Below are positions 52,976 to 61,968 of a stretch of 64,000 bases of DNA, piece after piece (position 1 is the first letter of the stretch; the number at the start of each line of letters is the position of its first letter). The DNA comes from an uncultured Verrucomicrobia subdivision 3 bacterium (GTDB lineage: Bacteria; Verrucomicrobiota; Verrucomicrobiia; Limisphaerales; UBA11358). The DNA lies in contig CAIRJF010000013.1 of the NCBI GenBank assembly GCA_903878805.1, positions 51,576 through 115,575 on the forward strand. The letters run 5' to 3'. The position numbers and the translations under genes are program-made. The notes beneath the pieces are model-generated. The model saw nothing but the letters and a program-made list of their open reading frames with translations. It made no database searches and was not told the DNA's origin.

Positions 52976-53220
52976 TGGGCAATCCCTTTGAACTTCCACC
53001 CAACAGCGCCTCGGCGGACTGGCTGATTTTTGTCGCCATCCTGCTGTGCGTCGGCGTCGGCATCGCGTGCTTCTGCCTCTGGTTTTTCATGTTCCGCTCG
53101 TCCGGCAAGAAAAAGCGTAAGAAGCGCCAGCGGCATCACCGCCAGCACAATCCCACGCTGGCGAAAACCGGCGGTCTGCCGCCCGTCCGTGACCCCAACC
53201 AGCCGCCGCGCGGCGTCTAG
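52975..53220 (+). CDS. Small basic membrane protein of unknown function
   Basis: The 81-residue protein has one hydrophobic segment (SADWLIFVAILLCVGVGIACFCLWFFMF broken by a Gly/Cys patch). A strongly basic tail follows, rich in Lys, Arg and His (GKKKRKKRQRHHRQHNP). It may sit at the inner membrane with a basic cytoplasmic end that could touch nucleic acid or phospholipid. No family is recognised. The ATG overlaps the previous stop by one base (TAATG), so it is coupled to the response regulator. The next gene starts 3 bases after its stop. Confidence 0.7.
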   Translation: MGNPFELPPNSASADWLIFVAILLCVGVGIACFCLWFFMFRSSGKKKRKKRQRHHRQHNPTLAKTGGLPPVRDPNQPPRGV

Positions 53221-53222
53221 CC

Positions 53223-54092
53223 ATGCAGCACAGCCGCGCGCTCACCAAGAAAAGCGCCTCCAACCTCGCGCTCGCCTTCATCCTGCTGCCGCGCGCAAAA
53301 CGTGACGCCATGTCCGCGCTCTACGCCTTCTGCCGTGCCGTGGATGATGTCGCCGACGAGGATTCCGTGCCCACGGAAAAACGCCGCGAACAGCTTTCCG
53401 CCTGGCGCGAGGACATCCGCCGCGCCTGCGAAAATAAAAATCCGCAATTCGTGCTGAATCAAGAATTTCAACCCGTAATTCAGAGATTTAATCTGTCCTT
53501 CGCGCTGTTTGACGAACTCATCAAAGGCTGCGAGATGGATCTCGAAAAGTTGCGCTACGAAAATTATGAAGAACTAGAACTCTATTGCCATCGCGTCGCG
53601 TCCGTCGTAGGCCTGTTGAGCATCGAGATTTTCGGCTACCAAAAACCGGCGTGTCGCGATTACGCCGTTTATCTCGGCCAGGCGCTGCAACTCACGAACA
53701 TCTTGCGCGACGTAAAAAACGACGCCGCGCGCGGACGGATTTATCTGCCGCAAAGCGAGCTTGAAAAATTTGGCGTCAGCGAAGCCGAGATTTTGAATTC
53801 CCAATGGTCGGAAAATTATTTTGCGCTCGCCCGCAGCGTTGCCGCCCGCGCCAAAAACTTTTACTCGCTCGCCCAAAAAACCTTGCCGCCGACAGACCGC
53901 CGCGCAATGGTCGCCGCCGAGCTGATGGGCAGCGTCTATTGGCAGTTGCTGCTAAAACTGGAGCGCGGAAAATTTGATGTCTTCGGCGCGCAGCCGTTGA
54001 AGTTGTCCAAGCCGCGCAAGCTCGCGCTCATTTTCAAATCATGGCTGCGGTTCGCCGCCGGTTCAACTTCGTCCAGCTATGGCCAGCTCTGA
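53223..54092 (+). CDS. hpnD: Squalene/phytoene synthase family (HpnD-like presqualene diphosphate synthase)
   Basis: The protein has 289 residues and shows both Asp-rich motifs of squalene/phytoene synthases: CRAVDDVADED near residue 40 and ILRDVKNDAARGRIYLP. The first step joins two farnesyl diphosphates. HpnD makes presqualene diphosphate, which HpnC and HpnE turn into squalene for hopanoids. The following hpnK-like and hpnG-like genes support a hopanoid pathway. HpnC, HpnE and the cyclase are not in the window. A carotenoid (CrtB) role is possible and cannot be excluded. It overlaps hpnK by 14 bases. Confidence 0.85.
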   Translation: MQHSRALTKKSASNLALAFILLPRAKRDAMSALYAFCRAVDDVADEDSVPTEKRREQLSAWREDIRRACENKNPQFVLNQEFQPVIQRFNLSFALFDELIKGCEMDLEKLRYENYEELELYCHRVASVVGLLSIEIFGYQKPACRDYAVYLGQALQLTNILRDVKNDAARGRIYLPQSELEKFGVSEAEILNSQWSENYFALARSVAARAKNFYSLAQKTLPPTDRRAMVAAELMGSVYWQLLLKLERGKFDVFGAQPLKLSKPRKLALIFKSWLRFAAGSTSSSYGQL

Positions 54093-54909
54093 AAAACGCC
54101 GGCTCATTGTCAACGCCGATGACTTCGGCCTTTCATCCTCGGTGAACGCAGCCGTCATCCGCGCGCATCGCGAAGGCATCCTGACCAGCGCGAGCCTGAT
54201 GGTGAACGAGCCCGGCTTTGACGAGGCCGTCAAACTCGCGCGCGAAAATCCGCGTCTCGGTGTCGGCTTGCACCTCACCTTGCTCTACGGCCATGCCGCA
54301 TTACCGCCCAGAAAAATTCCCGGCCTCGTCAATGCCGCGCGCGCCTTCAGCTATTCGCCCGTCCGCACCGGGATGAAATATTTTTTCCGGCGCCGTCTGC
54401 GCGAGCCGCTCCGCGCCGAAATCCACGCGCAATTTGAGAAATTCCGCGCCACCGGCCTGCCGCTTGACCACGTCAACGGCCACTTGCATTTCCATCTGCA
54501 TCCGGTGATTTTCAAAATCTTGATGGAAGATGCGGATAAACTTGACATCACGCATCTGCGCCTGACGCGCGACTGTTTTTCGCGCAGCCGCCAGATGTCG
54601 CGCGGCAAATTTTTTACGCGGCTAGCGCACGCGGCCATTTTTGAATTTCTTTCCCGTCGTGTGCGAAAATTTTTGGGCCAGAAAAAAATCCGCCACGCCC
54701 AAATCACCTTTGGTCTGCTGCAAGATTCGCGCGTGGACGAGGAATATATTTTGAAATTGCTGCCCGAACTGCCGGTCGGCGATTCCGAGCTTTACTCGCA
54801 CCCGTCGCTCGACAAGTTTAAGCATGAATTCGATGCCCTCGTCAGCCCGCGCGTGCGGGCACGGGTCGAACAACTTGGCATCGAACTGATTCGTTACCAA
54901 GATTTGTGA
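54079..54909 (+). CDS. hpnK: ChbG/HpnK-family deacetylase
   Basis: The protein has 276 residues. It opens with LIVNADDFGLSSSVNAAVIRAHREGILTSASLM and GVGLHLTLLYG, followed by DHVNGHLHFHLHPVIFKIL, the metal-binding and catalytic His/Asp residues of the YdjC/ChbG carbohydrate-deacetylase family. HpnK versions are found in hopanoid gene clusters, though the substrate is not settled. The place after an hpnD-like gene supports this. It ends two bases before the small membrane protein. Confidence 0.85.
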   Translation: MASSEKRRLIVNADDFGLSSSVNAAVIRAHREGILTSASLMVNEPGFDEAVKLARENPRLGVGLHLTLLYGHAALPPRKIPGLVNAARAFSYSPVRTGMKYFFRRRLREPLRAEIHAQFEKFRATGLPLDHVNGHLHFHLHPVIFKILMEDADKLDITHLRLTRDCFSRSRQMSRGKFFTRLAHAAIFEFLSRRVRKFLGQKKIRHAQITFGLLQDSRVDEEYILKLLPELPVGDSELYSHPSLDKFKHEFDALVSPRVRARVEQLGIELIRYQDL

Positions 54910-54910
54910 A

Positions 54911-55339
54911 ATGATAAAAATTCTTTTGATATTGCTCTTCGGCCTCGCCTGCGAATCCACCGGCGTCATCCTCCTCAAAAAAGGCATGACCCACATCGGC
55001 GACGTGAACGGCTACACGCTGGCCGAGCTGCTGCGCGTTTTCAAAGCCGGCGCGACGAGTCCGCAAATCCTGCTTGGCGTATTTTTCGAGGCGGTATTTT
55101 TTGGCTGCCTGCTGGTGCTGATGAACAAGAGCGACATCAGCTTTCTCTGGCCGCTCACCGCGTTGAGCTTCGTGTTCGCGACCTTGGCGGCGATGTGGTT
55201 TCTGGGCGAAACCGTTTCGCCCGTGCGCTGGGCCGGGGTGATTTTGATCGTGATTGGCGCGAGTTTTATCAGCTTCAGCGAACACGCGAAAGCCAAGCCC
55301 TCGCCGCCACCTGCAGCCAACCCCGTCACGCAGAAATAA
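54911..55339 (+). CDS. Small EamA/DMT-type four-helix membrane protein
   Basis: The protein has 142 residues and four hydrophobic helices. It is built like one half of a DMT transporter (FGLACESTGVILLKKGM and FLWPLTALSFVFATLAAMWFLGE are the recurring helix-3/4 type motifs). EamA-like half-size proteins work as dimers; ArnE/ArnF-type flippases of lipid-linked sugars are a close parallel. The location in the hopanoid-type cluster suggests export or flipping of a lipid, possibly a polar hopanoid. The tail is Pro/Ala-rich. It overlaps the 3' end of the convergent hpnG-like gene by 14 bases. Confidence 0.78.
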   Translation: MIKILLILLFGLACESTGVILLKKGMTHIGDVNGYTLAELLRVFKAGATSPQILLGVFFEAVFFGCLLVLMNKSDISFLWPLTALSFVFATLAAMWFLGETVSPVRWAGVILIVIGASFISFSEHAKAKPSPPPAANPVTQK

Positions 55340-55964
55340 TTATTTCTAGCGCGCGCGCGAGTTGTTGCGCGGCGAAATTCGTTTTTTTGCCCAAGGCCAT
55401 CAGTCGCGGAATCTTGCCCGGCGCTTTCGCCATCGCGAGAAACAGTTTTCCGAAATCCAGACTCTTGTCCGACTTAGACAGCGCATTGAAATCCAGCGGC
55501 AAATCTTCGTCCGCCGTGTCGGAAATCACGCGCACCGTCGCGCACGGAATTTTTCGTTCCGTGCAGACCATGTGAATCGCCGCCGATTCCATCTCCACCA
55601 CGTCCGCGCCGGTTTCCGCCCGCAACCTTTTCTTTTCAAAGACGGTTGTGGCGATGCGGTCGGCGCAGAAAAACTTGGCGGGTTTCGCACCGGCGGCCAG
55701 AAGTTTGGCGCGAACATTTTCGTCCGTCGTTTCAAAAACCACTTCGCCAAGTTTCAAATTAGACTTCAAGCCGCCTGCGAAACCGCAGGTCAAAACCAAA
55801 TCCGGCGGGGCGAGCGTCCCGCCAGCCAAAAGTCCGCGCACCGATTTTTCCGCATTATCCCGGCCGATGCCAACGATGAGCACGGCCACGCCGACTCTGC
55901 CCGCCGCGATTTTGCGGAACGGTGCGGCCTCTTCTTTCAACGCAAAACAAACGAGCGTGTTCAT
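55326..55964 (-). CDS. Nucleoside phosphorylase-like protein (HpnG-type)
   Basis: The protein has 212 residues. It shows MNTLVCFALKEEAAPFRK, VLIVGIGRDNA, LVLTCGFAGGLKSNLKLGE, the active-site ADVVEMESAAIHMVC and RVISDTADEDLPLDF. These mark the MTA/SAH nucleosidase and nucleoside phosphorylase family. The HpnG group, linked to hopanoids, removes adenine from adenosylhopane to give ribosyl hopane. The nearby hpnD-like and hpnK-like genes support that reading, but MTA/SAH nucleosidase is possible. Start ATG at 55964; normal length. Confidence 0.8.
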   Translation of the reverse strand: MNTLVCFALKEEAAPFRKIAAGRVGVAVLIVGIGRDNAEKSVRGLLAGGTLAPPDLVLTCGFAGGLKSNLKLGEVVFETTDENVRAKLLAAGAKPAKFFCADRIATTVFEKKRLRAETGADVVEMESAAIHMVCTERKIPCATVRVISDTADEDLPLDFNALSKSDKSLDFGKLFLAMAKAPGKIPRLMALGKKTNFAAQQLARALEIIISA

Positions 55965-56052
55965 GGTTCAACAAGATTTTCCAAATGTAAACTCGCGGCA
56001 ATTCCATCCGCCGGCAACGGTGGTTTTGTAATGGCAAATCAAACTGCGCGGT

Positions 56053-56625
56053 TCAAAACGGATTCACGCCATACCGCAGCCAGTAGCCGGGCAGCTTCAG
56101 AAATTCCCACCACATCCGCCGCGCGTTGCCGCGATGCGGCCAGTCGGCGCGGTCAAACGCGAAATACGACGGGCGCGAGTAAAATTTCAAGTCCGGCGCA
56201 TAATGCTCAAACGTCTTCAACGCGCGCCGCGAATGATACCACGTCGTCACCAGAATGACGGAATGCACGTTCTCCGCGCGCAGCCGCTTGAGCGTGAACT
56301 CCGCGTTTTCGCGCGTCGTGGTGGAATCGCCTTCCATCTCAATGACGTTTGCCGGCACGCCGTTTTGGAGGAGGATTAGCCGGTTGATTTCGTCATCGCC
56401 CGCGCCCGTGACGATGATGCGCGGCGCGGCGTGCAGATGAAAAAGTTCCGCCGCGCGCAGGGGACGTTCGTGCAGGCCGCCGCCGAGGACGACAATCACA
56501 TCCGCTGCCACCGGTCCGCTGTCCAAGCACAGGATTTTTTCCGGATAAAAATAACCCACCGCGCCCACCAGCGCTGCCAGTAGGAAGACGACGACGAACG
56601 TGCGAAAAACAAATTTGCGGATCAT
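56053..56625 (-). CDS. YdcF-like DUF218 protein
   Basis: The protein has 190 residues from ATG 56625, chosen because residues 5-24 (FVFRTFVVVFLLAALVGAVG) form the membrane anchor. A DUF218 domain follows with VIVVLGGGLHERPLRAAELFHL, IIVTGAGDDEINRL, GDSTTTRENAEFTL and VTTWYHSRRALKTFEHYAP. The family includes ElyC/SanA, linked to cell-envelope or undecaprenyl-lipid homeostasis. The exact activity is unknown. A hairpin stands in the region between it and aroE, at 56678-56722. Confidence 0.86.
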   Translation of the reverse strand: MIRKFVFRTFVVVFLLAALVGAVGYFYPEKILCLDSGPVAADVIVVLGGGLHERPLRAAELFHLHAAPRIIVTGAGDDEINRLILLQNGVPANVIEMEGDSTTTRENAEFTLKRLRAENVHSVILVTTWYHSRRALKTFEHYAPDLKFYSRPSYFAFDRADWPHRGNARRMWWEFLKLPGYWLRYGVNPF

Positions 56626-56677
56626 GAAATCAGGCTGCCGACGGGCGGCGCTTGCGGCATGGTTTAGTGGATTTGGC

Positions 56678-56722
56678 GCGCGAAGTCCACGCGGATTTGG
56701 CGGGAATGCGCGGACTTTGCGC
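56678..56722. repeat. Inverted repeat in the ydcF-aroE spacer
   Basis: GCGCGAAGTCC (56678-56688) is complementary to GGACTTTGCGC (56712-56722) at 10 of 11 positions, with a 23-base loop. It lies between divergent genes and may be an operator or a structural element. Confidence 0.5.
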
Positions 56723-56751
56723 TTTGAACTCGCGCCGTTGCCGCATATAAA

Positions 56752-57621
56752 TTGCGCGTGCCGCAAACCAGTTTAGCCCCCATCAACGCCGCCACGCGCC
56801 TGTGCGCGGTGCTGGGTTCGCCCATCCGGCATTCCGCCTCGCCGGCGATGCACAACGCGGCGTTCGCGGCGCTCGGCCTGAACTGGCGCTACCTTGCCTT
56901 TGAAGTGGATCCGAAAAATCTCCGCGCCGCCATCGCGGGCGCGCGGGCGATGAATTTTGCCGGCCTCAATCTCACCGTGCCGCACAAGTTGCTGGCCGTG
57001 GACATGGTGGATGAACTGGACGCCTCGGCCAAAACGTGGGGCGCGGTGAACACCATAAAATTTGAAAATGGCCGCGCCATTGGTTTCAACACGGATGCGG
57101 ATGCGATTGTCACTTCGCTGCACGAGGATTTGAAAGTCGAGTTGCGTGGCGCAAAAGTTTTACTGCTCGGCGCGGGCGGCGCGGGTCGCACGGCGGCGTT
57201 GAAGTTCGCGGCGGAAAATGTGGCCGAACTTTTTCTCGTCAACCGCACGGCAAGCAAGGCGGAGGAAATTGCCGCTGAAATAAAAAAACAATTTCCGTCG
57301 ATCAAAGTTTCCGTCGGTTATCCGAAAGCGGAAGTGGATTTAATTTTGAACGCAACTTCGCTTGGTTTGAAGCCGGAAGACAGTTCGCCGCTCAACGAAA
57401 AACAATTTTCGCTGAAGCAGACGCGCGCGGTTTACGATATGATTTACCAACCAGCCGAAACGAAATTGCTCGCGGCGGCCAAAGCCGCCGGTTGCAAAAC
57501 GGCCAATGGAATTGGGATGTTGGTGCATCAAGGCGCGACGGCATTTGAGCTTTGGACGGGCCAGTCCGCACCGGTCGCCGTGATGCGGCGCGCGGTGGAA
57601 GGGAGTGTTTATGGGGTTTGA
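56752..57621 (+). CDS. aroE: Shikimate dehydrogenase
   Basis: AroE reduces 3-dehydroshikimate to shikimate with NADPH. The protein has up to 289 residues. It contains GSPIRHSASPAMHNAAF, FAGLNLTVPHKLLAVDMVDELD with the catalytic Lys, the NADP-binding GAGGAGRTAALKFA, VNRTASKAEEIA, and GIGMLVHQGATAFELWTG. Start is TTG 56752 or GTG 56758; the second gives a cleaner N-terminus. It overlaps the next gene by about 11 bases. Length is slightly above the 270 norm. Confidence 0.93.
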   Translation: MRVPQTSLAPINAATRLCAVLGSPIRHSASPAMHNAAFAALGLNWRYLAFEVDPKNLRAAIAGARAMNFAGLNLTVPHKLLAVDMVDELDASAKTWGAVNTIKFENGRAIGFNTDADAIVTSLHEDLKVELRGAKVLLLGAGGAGRTAALKFAAENVAELFLVNRTASKAEEIAAEIKKQFPSIKVSVGYPKAEVDLILNATSLGLKPEDSSPLNEKQFSLKQTRAVYDMIYQPAETKLLAAAKAAGCKTANGIGMLVHQGATAFELWTGQSAPVAVMRRAVEGSVYGV

Positions 57622-58720
57622 CGCCGTGTTCGACCCGCACAACTGGGCGGTGGTTCCGTTTCATTTTTGGTCGCTGGTATTTTTTTCGTTCGGCTGCGTC
57701 GTCGGCAGTTTTTTGAACGTCTGCATTTACCGGATGCCGCTGGACTTGAGCGTGGTGTCGCCGCCGTCGCATTGTCCGCATTGCAAATACTCAATTCCAT
57801 TTTACCTCAACGTCCCGCTGCTGACGTGGCTTTCGCTGCGCGGCAAATGCAAAAATTGTCGCGCGCCCATCTCGCCGCGCTACTTCATCGTTGAGCTGCT
57901 GACGGGTTTGGTGTTTCTCGCGTGCTGGCTGGCATTCGGCCATGCGTCGCCGTGGATTGCGGCAGTGTATTGCCTATTTCTCGCGGGGCTGATCACGGCG
58001 ACGTTCATTGACTTCGAGCATTTCATCATCCCGGATGAAATCACCCTCGGCGGCGCGGCGGTCGGTTTTGTCATTTCTTTTTTTCTGCCGCAATTGCACG
58101 GGACAAATTTTTTGCGCGTGGCGGTGGAACGCAGCGCGCTTGGCATCGCCGTCGGCGCGGGCATTGTCTATGCCGTGCTGCGATTGGGGAAATTATTGTT
58201 TGGCCGGCAAAAAATAAAATTGCCGGAAGGCGCAAAAGTTATTTTTACCGAAACCGCGCTCTGTCTGCTGGACAAGGAAATTCCCTACGAAGAAATTTTT
58301 TACCGCAAAACCGATACCATTATTTTGGAAGCGCAAACCGTGGAGTTGATTGACCGCAGCTACCGCGCAGTGACGCTGCGCCTGACGCCGGAAATGCTCA
58401 AACTGGGCGATGAAAATTTCAATCCCGCAGCCGAGCCGCACATGGAAGTGGTCTGCTCGGAAATCATCTTGCCGCGCGAGGCGATGGGTTTGGGCGATGT
58501 AAAATTTATGGCGGCCATCGGCGCGTTCATCGGCTGGCAGGGCGCATTTTTTTCGCTGTTGGCGAGTTCGCTCATCGGTTCGGCAGCGGGAATTGCCTTG
58601 ATTCTATTGCGCAAACGCGAATGGTCCTCGCGGATGCCTTACGGCCCTTACATCGCGCTGGCGGCGGTCATCTGGATTTTTGGCGGCAAAAAACTTTTCG
58701 ATTTGCTGTTCCAGATGTAA
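57611..58720 (+). CDS. pilD: Prepilin peptidase with an extra inserted domain
   Basis: The protein has 369 residues from ATG 57611, against about 250-290 usually. The N-terminal methylase-type domain has the four-Cys zinc motif HCPHCKYSIPF and KCKNCRAPIS. The first catalytic aspartate is D134 (TATFIDFEHFIIPDEI) and the second is D296 (EAMGLGDVKFMAAIGAF). These two lie 162 residues apart against about 64 in TcpJ and PulO. Roughly 95 residues (about 197-290), mostly soluble and charged, are inserted between the second and third peptidase helices. The enzyme cleaves and methylates type IV prepilins at the inner membrane. Start overlaps the end of aroE. A GTG at 57605 is an alternative. Confidence 0.9.
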   Translation: MGFDAVFDPHNWAVVPFHFWSLVFFSFGCVVGSFLNVCIYRMPLDLSVVSPPSHCPHCKYSIPFYLNVPLLTWLSLRGKCKNCRAPISPRYFIVELLTGLVFLACWLAFGHASPWIAAVYCLFLAGLITATFIDFEHFIIPDEITLGGAAVGFVISFFLPQLHGTNFLRVAVERSALGIAVGAGIVYAVLRLGKLLFGRQKIKLPEGAKVIFTETALCLLDKEIPYEEIFYRKTDTIILEAQTVELIDRSYRAVTLRLTPEMLKLGDENFNPAAEPHMEVVCSEIILPREAMGLGDVKFMAAIGAFIGWQGAFFSLLASSLIGSAAGIALILLRKREWSSRMPYGPYIALAAVIWIFGGKKLFDLLFQM

Positions 58721-58728
58721 CGAAAATT

Positions 58729-61700
58729 TCAGCGGAACGAGAGAATGACTTTGCTGCCGTCGCGCCGCAGTTCGCCTTGCTTGAGAAATAGTCTTCCCGC
58801 CGTCACTTTGCCGCTCGCTAGTAAATAATCTTGCACGGCCTTCGCGCGATTGGCAGCGAGCGTTTCCAAGTCGCCGTCGTTCACAGGAAAAGTCGTGAGT
58901 AAAACGGCTTCCGTCGGATCGGGCGGGGGAACCAGTTTGGTTTGATAACCCGCTTCCGCCGCCGATTTCGGTGCGCCGCCGCCGCGCTTCAATTTGGTCG
59001 CACCTTTTTCATTCAGAAACTTGTTCGGCAAAACCTGCGCGGCGTAGGCGACGAGATTGGAATTTGCGGCGAGTAATTGCGGTGTCACTTTGCCAGCGGC
59101 GACAGCCTCGGCGTAAAGGCGCTTCACCCACTTCGCGCGGGCTTCCGGCGTGAGCACGATCGCATCCACGGAGTTAGTGGCTTGCTCGGCCTTGCGAAAT
59201 TTCTGCCAGAGACGCGTGCGAATTTCGTTATCAATCGCGGCGCGCTGCAAACCTTCGCGGTCGCCGTTGGCGTCCACGCTGCCGGCGATTTCCAGATTCA
59301 AAGCGGGTCGCGCGTAAAGTCCCTTGAGCAGTGAATCCAATTTGGCTTTGTCTGCTGGGGTCAATTCCGCGCTGCCCAGCGCAAAATCCTGCTGGCCGAG
59401 TTCCTCGCCACCACCGCCAAACACCGCGCCCAGCAAGGAGAACGGTGACGTGGCAACCTTCACCAAAATGTTTTCGATGACGCGCACCACCACTTTGCCC
59501 ACACGGAATTTCGGGTCGCTCAAATCACCTTGAACCGGCACGTCCAAAACGATTTTCCCTTCGCGGTCTTTCAACAACGCAATCGCGAGACGCACCGGCA
59601 GATGCGTCGCATCGGAACTTTCCACCCGGTCGCCAAAGTTAAATTGGTCGAGCGTGATGACGTTTTTGGAATCTAATTTTTTACCGACGAGTTCGTAATT
59701 CAGATCGAGATTTAATTTTCCTTCCGCGATTTCGTAACCGGCGAACTTGCCCGCATACGGACTGGCGGGCGTCAAATCCATGTCCTTAACGGAAATCGTA
59801 ATGTCATTCGTTTGCGTGCTGTTCAACGGATTGATTTTGCCGGTGATGGCGATGGGGCCGACGCCATCCACTTTGGCGCGCAAATCAACAATCGCGTGCT
59901 GCAGTTGTTCGGAGGAAATCCCCGAAATACTTCCGTTCACTTCCTGAATCGCCAGGCTCACGTTCGGCCGCATCGAATGATCCGTGAAACTTACCGCCGT
60001 ATTCGTGATGATGATTGCGCCAACGGAAATTTGTGGCAACGCAGAATTGGTCGCAGTCGTCGGAGTTACAGAGGCAAGCTTCGTTTCATTCGTCGCAACA
60101 GAATTGGTATTCGTCAGACGCAGGGCGTTGAGCAGATTGATGGTCTTGTTCGTTTCGACGACGAGCCGCGCGTAAGCGCCGTTCACGTCAATTTCCTTAA
60201 TCTTCACCGACTGCGGATTGAGATTCGCGTCAATGCCGTTGATTTGGAGTGAATCCCATTTCAGCAAATCATCGCCGAGCGCGCCGTCCACGGTGCGAAA
60301 ATTATTCAGGCTCGCGTCGCCGTGAAAAGCGACCTGCGGAAGCACGTTGTCCGGCGTGGTCAGCGTGAGCAGCCCGTGCAAACCGACTTCACTGCCGACG
60401 ATGAACAGATTTACTTTCGGTTCGAGATACGGATCCAGTGAGCCGAGATCCAGCTTGTCCAAATCAATCTGCACATTGGCTGTCGGCGGCAAAAATGACG
60501 CGCTGACGACCGTCTTGATGGAACCATTTTTATTCCAGCGCAGCGCGAGTTCGGCGGTGAGATTTGTGCCCGGCAGATTGGAAATATTTTTGGCCGCGAG
60601 CGAAATTTCCAAGAGATCCAGCCGCGCCGGACGCGAATTCACCCGATCTTCCAGATGCACTGCGCAGTTGGTGAAGTCCACCGCGTTGACCGCACCGCGC
60701 CATTGATTCGTGCTGTCCAGCAACATCGCGACGGCGTTCGTGACCGAGCGGAGCAGCAGCAAAATGCCGTCGCCCGCCGCCGCATCGGGCACGGACGGTT
60801 TGGAAAGTTCGACGACGTTGATGGCGGCATTTTGGTCACGGCTTAAAAATATTTTTGCGCCTTCGGCACGAACGGAATCAATCGTAGCTTTGCGCGTTTG
60901 CAAATCCGCACTCAGGCCGGCGACACCGAAGACCGGCAGTTCCGCGAGGTTGTTGGTGTCGCCGGGCGCACCTAGTTTGAAATCGCGCAACGCAAAGGCG
61001 GTGTCGTTCACGGATGCGGTGAGATTGGTTCCGTCCAGTTTGAATTTGTAATTCACGTCCAAGGCGATGGCGCCATCGCGGATCTCAAACTTGATGAAGT
61101 CCTGATACAGCGGCGCGTATTTGTTCAGCGTGAAATTGAACAGCTTCAACTCGCCTTCCGAGCGCAACGGCGAGAGATAGAAAAATCCGCGCCACGAAAT
61201 TTGTTCACCCGCGTCCGTCGTGCCGGTGAAAGCGTAGGGATTTTTGTTGTCGGGGTCGGTGCGGAAATCATCCAGCGTGATATCCAGCGGGCCGAGCGTG
61301 CGTTTGAACGGCGTGCGCGGCGAGAAATCTGCATATGCCGCCACCGCGCCGCCGATGTGCAAATGTTCGACGCGCAACGCAAGCGGTTTGGATTCGGTTT
61401 TCGCCTGCGTGGGCGCGGCGTTCGTGGAAAATTTCGCGATGATGTCGGTGAAATTAAAGGTGTGATCCTTGTTCATCTGCACGCGGACGAACGGTTTTGA
61501 AGTGCTGATTTCCTTGAACACCCACGCGTGACCGAAGAAAGACGAGAGTTGAAAATTCACATAAACTTCGTCCCACGAAACGAACGGCTGACCGTCCTTG
61601 TCCTTGATGAGCAGCCCGCGAATGGTCGTGGAGAGCGCGAGCGGATTTATTTTTATTGCGTCAATCGAAACTTCGCGGGCGAGTTGCGCGGCCAAGACTT

Positions 61701-61827
61701 TGACGGCGACGTGCCGGACAATCGGCGGCAGAATCAGAAAGCCGACAATGGTGTAAAACAACAGCCCGCCGAGCGACCAGACGGCGATGCGTTTTTTGTG
61801 GGTGGCAAGAAATTTCAAAAACTTCAT
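58729..61827 (-). CDS. Very large DUF748 / AsmA-like envelope protein
   Basis: The protein has 1032 residues from ATG 61827. The N-terminus carries a membrane anchor (IAVWSLGGLLFYTIVGFLIL). A long beta-rich body follows, with the DUF748 pattern (LAREVSIDAIKINPLALSTT, FFYLSPLRSEGELKLFNF, SPYAGKFAGYEIAEGKLNL, DRVESSDATHLPVRLAIALL). It ends in an OmpA-like region (LETLAANRAKAVQDYLLASGK). AsmA-like proteins bridge the periplasm and are linked to lipid transport to the outer membrane. An upstream ATG at 61872 adds a weaker start. It is convergent with the prepilin peptidase gene at a gap of 8 bases. Confidence 0.86.
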   Translation of the reverse strand: MKFLKFLATHKKRIAVWSLGGLLFYTIVGFLILPPIVRHVAVKVLAAQLAREVSIDAIKINPLALSTTIRGLLIKDKDGQPFVSWDEVYVNFQLSSFFGHAWVFKEISTSKPFVRVQMNKDHTFNFTDIIAKFSTNAAPTQAKTESKPLALRVEHLHIGGAVAAYADFSPRTPFKRTLGPLDITLDDFRTDPDNKNPYAFTGTTDAGEQISWRGFFYLSPLRSEGELKLFNFTLNKYAPLYQDFIKFEIRDGAIALDVNYKFKLDGTNLTASVNDTAFALRDFKLGAPGDTNNLAELPVFGVAGLSADLQTRKATIDSVRAEGAKIFLSRDQNAAINVVELSKPSVPDAAAGDGILLLLRSVTNAVAMLLDSTNQWRGAVNAVDFTNCAVHLEDRVNSRPARLDLLEISLAAKNISNLPGTNLTAELALRWNKNGSIKTVVSASFLPPTANVQIDLDKLDLGSLDPYLEPKVNLFIVGSEVGLHGLLTLTTPDNVLPQVAFHGDASLNNFRTVDGALGDDLLKWDSLQINGIDANLNPQSVKIKEIDVNGAYARLVVETNKTINLLNALRLTNTNSVATNETKLASVTPTTATNSALPQISVGAIIITNTAVSFTDHSMRPNVSLAIQEVNGSISGISSEQLQHAIVDLRAKVDGVGPIAITGKINPLNSTQTNDITISVKDMDLTPASPYAGKFAGYEIAEGKLNLDLNYELVGKKLDSKNVITLDQFNFGDRVESSDATHLPVRLAIALLKDREGKIVLDVPVQGDLSDPKFRVGKVVVRVIENILVKVATSPFSLLGAVFGGGGEELGQQDFALGSAELTPADKAKLDSLLKGLYARPALNLEIAGSVDANGDREGLQRAAIDNEIRTRLWQKFRKAEQATNSVDAIVLTPEARAKWVKRLYAEAVAAGKVTPQLLAANSNLVAYAAQVLPNKFLNEKGATKLKRGGGAPKSAAEAGYQTKLVPPPDPTEAVLLTTFPVNDGDLETLAANRAKAVQDYLLASGKVTAGRLFLKQGELRRDGSKVILSFR

Positions 61828-61902
61828 AAATCCTCTGCCCGACAGCATCCAAACAAACGGCGGAAACGTCAATTCGAGAAGGGAAGGTTGACCTGCGGGT
61901 CA

Positions 61903-61928
61903 CAGCACCGCCTAGGTTCACCGTGCTG
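61903..61928. repeat. Short hairpin at the left edge of the AT-rich island
   Basis: CAGCAC at 61903-61908 pairs with GTGCTG at 61923-61928. It lies between the GC-rich DUF748 gene and the AT-rich genes that follow. It may mark the island edge or belong to the leader of the DUF748 gene. Confidence 0.35.
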
Positions 61929-61968
61929 GCGGCGATGGACAATGGCAACTACCATCCGTGTAAAAAAT

